From positions 1-26,701 of IMG/VR virus record IMGVR_UViG_3300037087_000770: DNA of 26,701 nucleotides. One strand, 5' to 3'. The notes beneath the pieces are model-generated. The model was not told the DNA's origin and searched no databases. It saw only the letters and a list, made by a program, of their open reading frames with translations. Of the stretch, positions 6,716 to 13,764 are shown one piece after another. Both the position numbers and the translations under genes were made by a program. Numbering within the stretch: position 1 is the first letter of the stretch; the number at the start of each line of letters is the position of its first letter. Source of the DNA: a virus.

Positions 6716-8866
6716 CTAGAGGTAGGTGGCCGCTCTGTTCTTGCGCGTCTTCCGCGATGCGGCGGGCGCGGCCCCTTGGCCCGCCGCACGTATCCCCGTC
6801 ATGCTGGCCGCCGCGGCACAGCCGACGAGGCAGTCCAGCCAGTGGTTGTCCGGCCTGGCCGGCAAGGATGACCACTCCCGCACGGTCCCCCACGGGCCGG
6901 TCAGTTCCGTGGAAAACTCCGAGCGGGCGATGTGCTCCGCAAAGAGTTCGTGGGCGCGGGGATCGCGGCCGAAGAGGGTCATCGCCCCCGCGTCGCCGGC
7001 GGGCGTAGCCAGCGCGGCCATTGCGAACGTCTTCCAGTAGTTCACATCCACGATGACATGGGGATGCTCTCCGGTCCGCCGCACCGTCGGGATGTACCAG
7101 TAATGGCCGTGGACCTCGCCGGGCTTGCGGACCCAGGCGGACATCGGCTTACGGTTCGCGCGGAGGCCCGCGCCACGCGAGAGCCACATGACGGAGGAGC
7201 CGACCTTCCGCTTGACCGCCGCAACGATGGATGGTTTGTAGCCCATATCCACCAGGAGCCGGTCCACCTTCAGCAGGGCATCCCCTCGTTTCCATTCGCG
7301 GGCCAGGCTCGATGCCACGAGCGCTTCCAGGCCGGCCTGGATGGCGCCGCCGATGCCCGCGCCGGGATAGGCGCTGCCCAGGGTGTGCGGGGCGGCGGAC
7401 GCCGTGAACTGACCCCGGCGCTGGTCCGGCCACGTCCCATAATCCAGGACGTGGCCGGTGAAGTTCTCCTCCCAGGCACAAACGACATAGAAGAGCAGCC
7501 GATCGTGCACGTCAATGAACATCGTCAGATGCGTCGCGGACGGCGGGACCTCGCCGCGCGCCAGGCCGCTCAGTTTCGTCATCACGCGGTCCGGCGTCAG
7601 TGTCTCGGCCCTGGCCTGGGCCGGCAGCGGATCGTTTTGGTACTCGGCTTGGAACGTCTCCTCGTCTCGAAGCTTGAGGTTCATTGCGGCCTGGATGGCC
7701 GACCGTTCGCCGGCCTCGGCGTCGTGGCGGCTGGACCATGCGGCCTCCAGGCCGGCGTCCATCTCCGGGCGGTGGGTCTGGTAAAATTCCCCGGACGTGT
7801 CCGTCCCCGCCGCCAGATCCGACAGGCGGAGGCTGCGGTATTCGTCCCACAGTTTCGGGTTCGCCGGCGTGCCGTGGAGCATCTGCATCCGCTCGCCGCG
7901 CCAATCGGGGGATTTCTCATGGTCCAGGAGACGGCTGGCAACGTCGTCGGGTTGGATGACCGTGACGGCGGCCAGCGCGGCGATGCGGCGGGTGGGGCCG
8001 GCCATGCCGAGGACCGCCCCGTTCAGCAGGCGCACCCGGGTCCGCGTCTGCGTGGCCGACGCCGCGATATCATCGTCCTGGGGGTCGTCCACGAGCGCCA
8101 GGTCGGGCCTGATAACCTTCCGGGAGTCGGCCAGGCGGTAACGCTGGCCGCGGACGCCTCCGCCCGTCAGGCCCGAGGCCGAGATGACCGCGCCCGACGC
8201 GAGGCTGCCGGGGACAAGGCCGAAGATGAGACGGCGCTGTTGCCACCGCACGAAGGTCGGCTTGCCGCCGCACCGCTGGCCAATGCACCGGCGCGGTTCC
8301 CCCTCGAGGGCGAGGAACGGGGCGAGTTCGGGGCCGAAGTCCAGCGTGAGCGGCCCCTCCGGATCGGTGCGGAACCCGAGCAGCCCCTTCATGTGCTCGA
8401 TGAGTTCCTGGCTCCGCTCGGCGCTGACGGTCAGAATGCACACATACCGACGCCAGCCGTATAGGACGGCCCAGAGGGCTGCCGCCTCGGCCAGACACGT
8501 CTTGCCGCTCCCTCGCGGCATGGCGAAGGCAAACAGGCCGCTCTTCAGCACGACCTCCTCGAGCCGGGCGATGACCTTCAAATGGTCGGCTGACCAGGCG
8601 AGGAAGAACGCCTCGGCGAAATAGGTCTCGCAGAATAGGCGAAGGCTCGATCGGCAGCGGTCGTGGCGGGCTGCGTCGGCCCGGCCGGGGACCGGGGCGA
8701 TGTCTTGCGCCGCGCGGACCCGCGCGGCCTGTGTCTCTCCGACGGAGCGGCGATGCTCCAGGTAGCGGGCCGCGCCACGGGCGGCGGCCTCGCGCTCCCG
8801 CGCAAGGCCCTGGAGAACCTCCCCAAGGAAACGCCTACTTGCCGGCGGCAAGGGCGGCGAGGGCAT
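6716..8866 (-). CDS. terL: Terminase large subunit
   Basis: This 716-residue DNA-packaging motor has an N-terminal ATPase and a C-terminal nuclease. The Walker A-like loop is PRGSGKT (117-123), preceded by AFAM, and the Walker B strand is LALVDDPQDD (256-265). The nuclease half contains HLTMFIDVHDRLLFYVVCAW, KVDRLLVDMGYKPS and a late NHWLDCLVG, supplying the acidic residues expected of a gpA/RNase H-like nuclease. The ATG at 8866 (MPSPPLPPASRR) is chosen because the upstream extension overlaps the preceding small gene and is low-complexity. The overlap with that gene is 32 bases. It cuts and translocates phage DNA at the portal. Confidence 0.85.
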   Translation of the reverse strand: MPSPPLPPASRRFLGEVLQGLAREREAAARGAARYLEHRRSVGETQAARVRAAQDIAPVPGRADAARHDRCRSSLRLFCETYFAEAFFLAWSADHLKVIARLEEVVLKSGLFAFAMPRGSGKTCLAEAAALWAVLYGWRRYVCILTVSAERSQELIEHMKGLLGFRTDPEGPLTLDFGPELAPFLALEGEPRRCIGQRCGGKPTFVRWQQRRLIFGLVPGSLASGAVISASGLTGGGVRGQRYRLADSRKVIRPDLALVDDPQDDDIAASATQTRTRVRLLNGAVLGMAGPTRRIAALAAVTVIQPDDVASRLLDHEKSPDWRGERMQMLHGTPANPKLWDEYRSLRLSDLAAGTDTSGEFYQTHRPEMDAGLEAAWSSRHDAEAGERSAIQAAMNLKLRDEETFQAEYQNDPLPAQARAETLTPDRVMTKLSGLARGEVPPSATHLTMFIDVHDRLLFYVVCAWEENFTGHVLDYGTWPDQRRGQFTASAAPHTLGSAYPGAGIGGAIQAGLEALVASSLAREWKRGDALLKVDRLLVDMGYKPSIVAAVKRKVGSSVMWLSRGAGLRANRKPMSAWVRKPGEVHGHYWYIPTVRRTGEHPHVIVDVNYWKTFAMAALATPAGDAGAMTLFGRDPRAHELFAEHIARSEFSTELTGPWGTVREWSSLPARPDNHWLDCLVGCAAAASMTGIRAAGQGAAPAASRKTRKNRAATYL

Positions 8867-9065
8867 CGATGGCGCGATGTAGGCAGTCCTTGCAGCAGGG
8901 GGTCTCGGCGGTCGTCTCGGCGTCGACAAGCGCCTCGACAATCGCCTTGCAGGTCCGGCGGGCATCCTCGCGGGTCAGGGCGTCGGCGGCGGGCACGTAG
9001 CCCGCCTTCCGGATGGCCTTGTGCAACCATCCGAGATCGGACCTTCCACCGGCGGCGGCCTGCAC
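8835..9065 (-). CDS. Small protein before terminase, function unknown
   Basis: This 76-residue helical protein (DLGWLHKAIRKAGYVPAADALTREDARRTCKAIVEALVDAE) ends with a CCKDC pair and a short helix, and overlaps terL by 32 bases. The GTG at 9065 has no clear ribosome site. A CTG at 9116, in the same frame and 17 codons upstream, has GGGAG six bases before it. Starting there would add PPRRSQPDVRKTLTALVQ, which continues an amphipathic helix, so the true start may be the rare CTG. Its place suggests the small terminase subunit, but it is short for one and no HTH is obvious. Confidence 0.6.
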   Translation of the reverse strand: MQAAAGGRSDLGWLHKAIRKAGYVPAADALTREDARRTCKAIVEALVDAETTAETPCCKDCLHRAIDALAALAAGK

Positions 9066-9127
9066 CAGCGCGGTGAGGGTCTTCCGGACGTCGGGCTGAC
9101 TTCGGCGAGGCGGCAGATGCGTCTCCC

Positions 9128-9166
9128 AAAATAGAGGCCGTCCGGGGGTTCGGCCCCGAACGGCCC
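9128..9166 (-). terminator. Hairpin B: leader terminator/attenuator of late operon
   Basis: GGCCGT (9136-9141) pairs with ACGGCC (9160-9165), enclosing CGGGG (9143-9147) and CCCCG (9154-9158). On the minus-strand RNA it is followed by CTCTATTTTG. It lies between a -10-like TAGAAT (9218-9213) and the first gene of the terminase section, so it is placed as an attenuator early in the late transcript. It shares the layout and much of the sequence of hairpins A and C. Confidence 0.6.
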
Positions 9167-9212
9167 ATTAGCGGCAGGCGCTCCGGCACGGCGCCCGCTC
9201 GCGTTCTGGCAC

Positions 9213-9247
9213 ATTCTATCGTCTTGTCGGCTCCATGCGCCCGACAA
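9213..9247 (-). promoter_or_regulatory. Candidate late promoter with inverted repeat
   Basis: Reading leftwards, TTGTCGG-N10-CCGACAA (arms 9224-9230 and 9241-9247) is a perfect 7-bp inverted repeat. It lies 5 bases upstream of TAGAAT (9218-9213), a good -10 hexamer. No proper -35 is visible at 16-18 bases, as is common for activator-dependent promoters, so the repeat may be the activator site. The stretch between the zinc-ribbon stop at 9271 and hairpin B has no gene. Confidence 0.45.
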
Positions 9248-9270
9248 AACCACCAAAATGCAAATGTGCA

Positions 9271-9477
9271 CTACCGGTAGCGACAGCAGGGCCCGCGAGG
9301 TCCGGCCAGCAGGTGCTCGGCGGTCGTGATGCGAGTGCCGCAACGGCGGCACCGTCGCCGGCGGAGGATGCGCATGTCATGGGTGTGCCGCGTCTGGAGC
9401 ACCTCCAGGCGGGCGCAGCCGCACTCCGGGCACTGGACCCCGCGATGTTCGGCTCCCGTCAGGCTGCTCGCGCCCAC
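9271..9477 (-). CDS. NrdR-like zinc-ribbon protein
   Basis: The GTG start at 9477 has GGAGGG (9489-9484) six bases upstream. The in-frame extension to 9579 lacks such a site and runs into the intergenic region. The 68-residue product has CPECGCARLEVLQTRHTHDMRILRRRRCRRCGTRITTAEHLL. This closely resembles the N-terminal ribbon of NrdR (CPxC...RRRRxCxxCGxRFTTxE), which binds DNA, but no ATP-cone follows. It is probably a DNA-binding regulator of the late region. It lies just upstream of the candidate late promoter and diverges from the plus-strand gene at 9591. Confidence 0.7.
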   Translation of the reverse strand: MGASSLTGAEHRGVQCPECGCARLEVLQTRHTHDMRILRRRRCRRCGTRITTAEHLLAGPRGPCCRYR

Positions 9478-9590
9478 GGCCGTCCCTCCGGAATTATTGA
9501 TGCGGGTCCATTCTTTAGCCTTGCTTCCTCGCCCAAAGCATGCCCTGATCCACCTGGTGGGGGCGAACACGAACCCCAAAGGAGGCCACG

Positions 9591-10097
9591 ATGAAGATCA
9601 CGCACCTGACGAAGAAGCGAACGAAACCGAAGACCTACGAGGTAGATGTGGGCAGTAAGAAGGTTCGGGTCACCGTGCCCGAATCGGACGGGCACATCGA
9701 CCGCTCTGCCGCCCGGGCGGCACCCGCCAAGGACGGGCAGACGGCCGCCGAGATGTACGCCGAGCGACGGCGCGACATCGATCGCCTTCTGGGGTTCCTG
9801 GGCCAGGAACTCCGGAAGCATGAGACGCAGGCCAAGGCTGACGCGCGCAACTTCGGTTATGCCGGCGACCTCTACCGGCTTCGCAGTTGCCTGGTCGAGG
9901 CGGTCGCCGGCTTTCGGGGCGTCGACATCGAGGACGTCGAGCTGCACCTGGATGGCCAGGCCGACGACCTGGTGCTCGAGGCCGACGCCTGCCCGAAGTG
10001 CGGCGAGCGAAGCACGGACAGCCTGGTCTGGCAGGAGGAAGGCGAGACGGTCCACTGCACCAACTGCGGCACGCGGTACACGCCGCCAAGCAAGTAG
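9591..10097 (+). CDS. Unknown protein with C-terminal zinc ribbon
   Basis: This 168-residue protein starts with AAAGGAGG five bases before the ATG. The basic N-terminus (MKITHLTKKRTKPKTYEVDVGSKKVRVTVPES) is beta-like. Residues 45-110 are helical (AAEMYAERRRDIDRLLGFLGQELRKHE), followed by the strand VDIEDVELHLDGQADDLVL. A zinc ribbon closes the protein, with Cys134/137 (CPKCGE) and Cys156/159 (CTNCGT). I do not recognise a family. It pairs with the HARE-HTH gene 9 bases downstream as a two-gene plus-strand unit set between leftward operons, so it may be expressed at a different time or in the lysogen. Confidence 0.7.
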   Translation: MKITHLTKKRTKPKTYEVDVGSKKVRVTVPESDGHIDRSAARAAPAKDGQTAAEMYAERRRDIDRLLGFLGQELRKHETQAKADARNFGYAGDLYRLRSCLVEAVAGFRGVDIEDVELHLDGQADDLVLEADACPKCGERSTDSLVWQEEGETVHCTNCGTRYTPPSK

Positions 10098-10104
10098 GAG
10101 CCGA

Positions 10105-10188
10105 GCATGTTGACCCTGAAGCAGAGACAGGAGCGGGCCGCACGTCGCGCCGCGAGGATCACGGCGAAGCACGAAGCCATCCGGCAAG
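10105..10188 (+). repeat. Direct repeat copy 1 (basic N-terminal module)
   Basis: About 84 bases starting at GCATGTTGACCCTGAA match 15499-15582 with about 6 mismatches. In both copies it begins with a start codon preceded by a GAG-type site at the same spacing, and encodes MLTLKQRQERAARRAARI-x-AKH-x-AIR. Two mismatches are silent and two are conservative changes, suggesting that the peptide frame matters. In this copy the frame continues into the HARE-HTH protein. Confidence 0.85.
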
Positions 10189-10796
10189 CGGCCGCTGGTA
10201 ACGCACTGCAGCACCAGAAAAGGAGTGCCGTCATGAAGAAGCACGAGGTGAAGAAGGTTGTCCGAAAGGCCGCTGGGGCGGCCCACGTCGCCACGGGGGC
10301 CAAGGCGGCCGCCGGAGTGGCCAAGGAGGCCAGGACCGCGCCCGCGGCCGCCGGGGGCCAAGCCACCAACTCCCTGGAGGCCCACTACCAGTCGCAGAAG
10401 GATGCCGCCAAGAGGGAGAAGGCCGCCAAGGTCGCCGCGATGCGGAAGGAGGTGGCCGAGAAGCTCGCCAAGCCAGACCCGGAACTCGACGCCGCCATGA
10501 AGACCGCCGAGGAAAACCGCAAGGCGAAGAAGGCCAAGGCCGCCAAGCCGAAGGGCGAGCGGAAGCCGGGCCTCCTCGCACTGGCCGCGGACGTCCTGAA
10601 GGACGCCAGTGCCCCGATGAACTGCCGGACCATCGTCGAGAAGGTCCTGGCCCAGGGCGTGTGGCAGACGAAGGGCAAGACGCCGTCCGCCACCTTGTAC
10701 GCAGCCATCATCCGCGAGATCGCCGCGAAGGGCAAGGACGCCCGGTTCCGTAAGACCGGAAAGAACCTGTTCGAGGCGGTCGCCGCGGCGAAATAG
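10107..10796 (+). CDS. Lys/Ala-rich protein with C-terminal HARE-HTH domain
   Basis: This 229-residue protein consists mostly of a basic Ala/Lys-rich, histone H1-like region (about 1-153). It ends in a winged-helix HARE-HTH domain (155-226: LLALAADVLKDASAPMNCRTIVEKVLAQGVWQTKGKTPSATLYAAIIREI...FRKTGKNLFEAV). HARE-HTH domains occur in chromatin and restriction proteins and are thought to sense modified DNA or recruit effectors to it. Two starts are plausible: ATG 10107 (TAGGAG, six bases) and internal ATG 10233 (AAAAGGAG, seven bases; MKKHEVKKVVRK). The first 42 residues are the module repeated at 15501. The stop lies 2 bases from the end of the convergent Mom-like gene. Confidence 0.75.
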   Translation: MLTLKQRQERAARRAARITAKHEAIRQAAAGNALQHQKRSAVMKKHEVKKVVRKAAGAAHVATGAKAAAGVAKEARTAPAAAGGQATNSLEAHYQSQKDAAKREKAAKVAAMRKEVAEKLAKPDPELDAAMKTAEENRKAKKAKAAKPKGERKPGLLALAADVLKDASAPMNCRTIVEKVLAQGVWQTKGKTPSATLYAAIIREIAAKGKDARFRKTGKNLFEAVAAAK

Positions 10797-10798
10797 CA

Positions 10799-11596
10799 TC
10801 AGTCTGTATCCCCGATGCGCCCGGGCGGAGCACGCTCGGGCGTGTCTTCGGCCTGAGACTGGACGAAAGGTGGAGCGGCGTGTCGGAACTGACCCGACCC
10901 CTGGAACCTGGGAGGTTCCCGGCTCTCCCTTGAGCCCTCCGCCGCATCCTCGACCGTCCAGACGCAGTCGTCCTTCTTCGGGTAGTCCTGGCCCCAGCGA
11001 AATGGCGACTCACACAAGAGACGCTTCCGTAGGCCATGCCCGCACAGAAAACGGCAGTACCGGAACTGGCGGCCACGCACCCGGCGCAGACCCATGCTCC
11101 GGGTGAGCACCCGATCACGCCGGCCGCAGCGTGTGGTCACCTGCCTGGGATGCACGACCTCGTTGGCGGCCGTCACGTAGAATTCGGTTCGGATGAACCC
11201 GCCATAGAGCCAGTTGTCGGCCTGGTAGACAAAGCCGGGCTTGCCGCGCATGCCGTCGGCCCAGGAGAAGAGCACCATCCTGCCCGGCTCGCGCTCGCGG
11301 ATATATTCCCGGCAGAGCCTGAGGAAGTGGCTCTCGCCGTTACGCGGTTCCGAATCGAGCATGCACAGCCGGTTCAACTCATAGTAGTCGCTGGTCGTCA
11401 GACTCGGGAACAGGCGCTGGATGGTGTGCCGCGGGCGGACGCCGTAGCCCCACGACGCCACGCCCACCAGGTCGCCGCCGATGAAGCAGCCGAGCGAGAG
11501 CAGGCAATGCGGCGGCATGCGCACCGCGTAATGGTGCGCCGCCACGAACGCGGCCATCAGGCTTCGCGGAATGGGTCGGACATGGTACATGGTCAT
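10799..11596 (-). CDS. Mom-like DNA-modification / acetyltransferase-fold protein
   Basis: This 265-residue protein starts at ATG 11596, overlapping the methyltransferase stop (ATGA). A long upstream frame extension overlaps that gene and is discarded. Features of the Mom/GNAT-like family are HHYAVRMPPHCLLSLGCFIGGDLVGVASWGYG (21-52), the ELNRLCMLDSEPRNGESHFL block (73-92), and SWADGMRGKPGFVYQADNWLYGG (111-133). In phage Mu, Mom converts adenines to an N6-carbamoylmethyl form that blocks many restriction enzymes. The C-terminal third (150-265) is Arg- and Cys-rich and is not explained by the core fold. Coupling to a methyltransferase fits anti-restriction. It may act on DNA, but this is unproven. 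Confidence 0.65.
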   Translation of the reverse strand: MTMYHVRPIPRSLMAAFVAAHHYAVRMPPHCLLSLGCFIGGDLVGVASWGYGVRPRHTIQRLFPSLTTSDYYELNRLCMLDSEPRNGESHFLRLCREYIREREPGRMVLFSWADGMRGKPGFVYQADNWLYGGFIRTEFYVTAANEVVHPRQVTTRCGRRDRVLTRSMGLRRVRGRQFRYCRFLCGHGLRKRLLCESPFRWGQDYPKKDDCVWTVEDAAEGSRESREPPRFQGSGQFRHAAPPFVQSQAEDTPERAPPGRIGDTD

Positions 11597-12120
11597 GCCC
11601 CCTCCCGCTTGGCCTTGTTCCCCGTGAACTGCTCCCACCGCTGGACGATGACGTCCGCGTAAAGAGTGTCGAGTTCCATCAGGTAGGCACGGCGCCCCGT
11701 CTTCTCGGCCGCGATGAGGGTGCTCCCTGACCCGCCGAACAGGTCCAGAACGTTGTCGCCTGGGCGCGAAGAGTACTCGATAGCCCGCGTGGCCAGTTCC
11801 ACGGGCTTTTCCGTAAGGTGAATCATGCTGGCGGGGTTGACCTTCTTCACGCTCCACACGTCGGTGGCGTTGTTCGGCCCGAAGAAGTGGTGGCCGGCCC
11901 CCTCGCGCCAACCGTAGAAGCACCATTCGTGGTTGCCCATGAAATCTTTGCGCGTCAGGACGGGGTGCTCTTTGACCCAGATGACGGCCTGAGAGAAGTA
12001 GAGGCCGCAGCCCTTGAGGACCGGCGGGTAGTTGCCGCAGTTCGCATACCCGCCCCAGATGTAAAAACACCGGCCGGGCGCCAGCACACGCGCGATGTTG
12101 CCGAACCATGCCCGCAGCAT
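11593..12120 (-). CDS. C-terminal fragment of ParB-type DNA methyltransferase
   Basis: This is the part of the methyltransferase downstream of the amber codon. It is in the same frame as the N-terminal part and restarts at ATG 12120 (MLRAWFGNIARVLAPGR). It carries YIWGGYANCGNYPPVLK, the WVKEHPVLTRKDFMGNHEW...FYGW block, EKPVELATRAIEYSS, and motif I, NVLDLFGGSGSTLIAAE (residues 123-139). These are the C-terminal motifs of permuted (beta-type) N6-adenine or N4-cytosine methylases. SAM-binding motif I is here while motif IV is in the other fragment, so neither half can work alone. It overlaps the Mom-like start by 4 bases. Confidence 0.75.
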   Translation of the reverse strand: MLRAWFGNIARVLAPGRCFYIWGGYANCGNYPPVLKGCGLYFSQAVIWVKEHPVLTRKDFMGNHEWCFYGWREGAGHHFFGPNNATDVWSVKKVNPASMIHLTEKPVELATRAIEYSSRPGDNVLDLFGGSGSTLIAAEKTGRRAYLMELDTLYADVIVQRWEQFTGNKAKREGA

Positions 12121-12138
12121 CTTCTCGAACGCCTCGTC

Positions 12139-12141
12139 CTA
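12139..12141 (-). other. In-frame amber (TAG) splitting the methyltransferase
   Basis: The sequence reads ...AAC GAC TTC GTC TAG GAC GAG GCG TTC GAG AAG ATG: frame and family similarity continue across the stop (NDFV-stop-DEAFEKMLRAWFGN). I recall Ser at this place in relatives (FVSDEAF), and TCG to TAG is one base change. TAG is used as the ordinary stop by several genes here (terminase, capsid protease, cement, HARE-HTH), so the phage does not recode it. Confidence 0.85.
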
Positions 12142-12972
12142 GACGAAGTCGTTGACCAGGGGCCGGTCCTTGGGCCGCAACTTCTCGGTCGTGGCGTGCT
12201 TCACGCCCTGCCGCGCCACGTCAAACGACTGGTGGTGCGTGAGGCCGCCGCGGGCGCCCTCCGCGCGGCAGGTCTTGTTCAAGAGTTTCTTCTGCTGGAG
12301 GTCGTCGCCCGGGAACGACGACAGGCCGGCGGCGATGGCGTTGTTCGAGCGCGGCTCGACCTTCACGTTGTACGGCGGGTCGGTGTTGACGAGGTGGATG
12401 GCGGCGCCCGCCAAGAGCCGGTCCACATCGTCAGCGCTACTGCTGTCGCCGCAAAGCAGCCGGTGGTTGCCGAGGATCCACAGGTCGCCGAGCTTGGTGG
12501 TCGCCTCGTCCGGCGGCGCCGGCACGGCGTCAGGATCGGTCAGGCCCTCGTTACCGGGCGGCCCCAGCAGGCGGGCCAGGTCATCAGGACTGAACCCGAT
12601 GTCGGCCAGGTCCATTTCCTTCTCCAGGTCGCGGAGTTGCCGCGCCAGCGCCTCGTTGTCCCACTCCGCGAGTTCCGCGGTGCGGTTGTCGGCGATGGCA
12701 TAGCCGGTCCGATCGACGCCGGCAAGCCTCGTGCGGATGGCCGCGATGCGGGTCCATCCGAGTTGACGCGCCGCCAGGTAGAGGCCGTTTCCCGCCACGA
12801 TGACCCCTTTGGCATCAGCGATGATGGGCTTCTGCTGGCCGAACGCCAGGAGGCTGCCGCGAATGGCGTCCAGGTTTTCCTCTGGATGCAGCCGCGCGTT
12901 GGCCGGGTCCGGCGCGAGGCTCCCCATCGGCACGACGAATTTCTTCAACGACGCCGCAATCTGCTCCTTCAC
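12139..12972 (-). CDS. ParB-domain DNA methyltransferase, N-terminal part (interrupted)
   Basis: This is 277 residues of what would be a 459-residue enzyme. The ParB/Srx-like domain spans about 14-100 (LAPDPANARLHPEENLDAIRGSLLAFGQQKPII...GNGLYLAARQLGW). It is followed by LGDLWILGNHRLLCGDS (161-177) and catalytic motif IV, DPPYNV (198-203). The family methylates adenine N6 or cytosine N4 and is common in phages as self-protection DNA methylase. It ends at a TAG codon after FV, with the rest continuing in frame to 11593. The GTG at 12972 lacks a clear ribosome site and is the least certain boundary. Activity would need suppression or fragment complementation. Confidence 0.75.
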   Translation of the reverse strand: MKEQIAASLKKFVVPMGSLAPDPANARLHPEENLDAIRGSLLAFGQQKPIIADAKGVIVAGNGLYLAARQLGWTRIAAIRTRLAGVDRTGYAIADNRTAELAEWDNEALARQLRDLEKEMDLADIGFSPDDLARLLGPPGNEGLTDPDAVPAPPDEATTKLGDLWILGNHRLLCGDSSSADDVDRLLAGAAIHLVNTDPPYNVKVEPRSNNAIAAGLSSFPGDDLQQKKLLNKTCRAEGARGGLTHHQSFDVARQGVKHATTEKLRPKDRPLVNDFV

Positions 12973-13241
12973 TTTTTTGCTGCCGTTTCCGTCGCCGCCT
13001 GTATAGTTCGGGTGTCTCGACTGGGCGTCGAGCGTGCAAAATACCGCGGTGCTTGTAACACCACGGCGCTGCCGGACAGCGTCGCTGCCGCCGGCCGCGC
13101 TCGGCGCCTACTCCATCACCAAGTATCCATGCGTATATCCCCTTTGCCGGCTGCATCGCGGGCCGCTTCCGCTCAATAAACTCTACCGCCTTCGCCGCCT
13201 ATTCTGCGTAACCTCCGCCGAGGCCTCCGGCCAGGTAGTAC
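12973..13241 (-). promoter_or_regulatory. Non-coding leader upstream of methyltransferase
   Basis: No gene is convincing in these 269 bases on either strand. The region holds two stem-loops: CTCGAC-N5-GTCGAG (13016-13032), and an 8-bp stem with one mismatch, CCGCGGTG-N7-CACCACGG (13044-13066). It is less GC-rich than its surroundings, with several TATA-like words on the minus strand but no well-spaced promoter. It probably is the methyltransferase leader or the trailer of the nuclease gene. Confidence 0.4.
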
Positions 13242-13742
13242 CTAAGACCGGTGCCCGTACCGCAGGCCAATCCGCGTGTCGCCCACGCGCAGCACGCCGC
13301 CCTCGAGGACCGTCAGCACCCGCTGCTCCCCGCAGTACAGGTCCAGTTCGCCCGCCGCCAGGTGCGCCGTGCCTATGCGGTTCTGGGCACAGACGCTCGC
13401 GAGCGGGCCATGCATGCGATCGGCAGGATAGACGAATGCCCAGGACGCCATGATGGGCACGCCGTTGGGCAGCAGCCAGGAACACCGCAGGTAGTCCATC
13501 ATCTGCGAGAGGGCAGGGCCGATCGGCTCGCCGGGTCGCTTGACCTCGATCAGGATGGGGCCATGCGTCCACCCTGCGCCCAGACCGCGTTGCGAGGAGA
13601 GGAGCAGCAGGTCACAGCGTACCCGTCCTGCGTTGGGGCATGCCGTCCAGAGTGGACGGCCGATGACCTGGCGAAAGACGCGGAAGAGCGCGGTCGCGTC
13701 GAGGAACCCGGCCAGGCTGTCCTCCAGGTCCGCCTCCAACAT
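13242..13742 (-). CDS. PD-(D/E)XK nuclease-like protein
   Basis: This 166-residue protein begins with a helix (LEADLEDSLAGFLDATALFRVFRQVIGRPL). The nuclease core is GRVRCDLLLLSS with Asp44, then PILIEVKRPGEP with Glu66 and Lys68, then the helix ALSQMMDYLRCSWLL. D...ExK followed by a Gln/Tyr helix is the signature of PD-(D/E)XK nucleases. The start at 13742 has GGAGG seven to eight bases upstream. Possible roles are recombination, replication or restriction. Being upstream of a methyltransferase on the same strand raises a restriction-modification pairing, but a 269-bp gap separates them and the methylase is broken. Candidate promoter and attenuator lie directly upstream. Confidence 0.7.
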   Translation of the reverse strand: MLEADLEDSLAGFLDATALFRVFRQVIGRPLWTACPNAGRVRCDLLLLSSQRGLGAGWTHGPILIEVKRPGEPIGPALSQMMDYLRCSWLLPNGVPIMASWAFVYPADRMHGPLASVCAQNRIGTAHLAAGELDLYCGEQRVLTVLEGGVLRVGDTRIGLRYGHRS

Positions 13743-13764
13743 GTGGTGTCGCCTCCGCGCAAGG

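Noticed and set aside
9459-10799. 446-codon minus-strand ORF opposite the zinc-ribbon and HARE-HTH genes
   Set aside because: The plus-strand genes have strong ribosome sites and recognisable domains; the minus frame is Leu/Gly/Arg-rich without motifs.
11597-12109. Upstream half of the 436-codon frame containing the Mom-like gene
   Set aside because: It overlaps the methyltransferase out of frame and is low-complexity; the ATGA-coupled start at 11596 precedes the conserved region.
12139-12141. Amber recoding by the phage (TAG as an amino acid)
   Set aside because: TAG ends many other genes here at sensible places, so a genome-wide alternative code is not supported.
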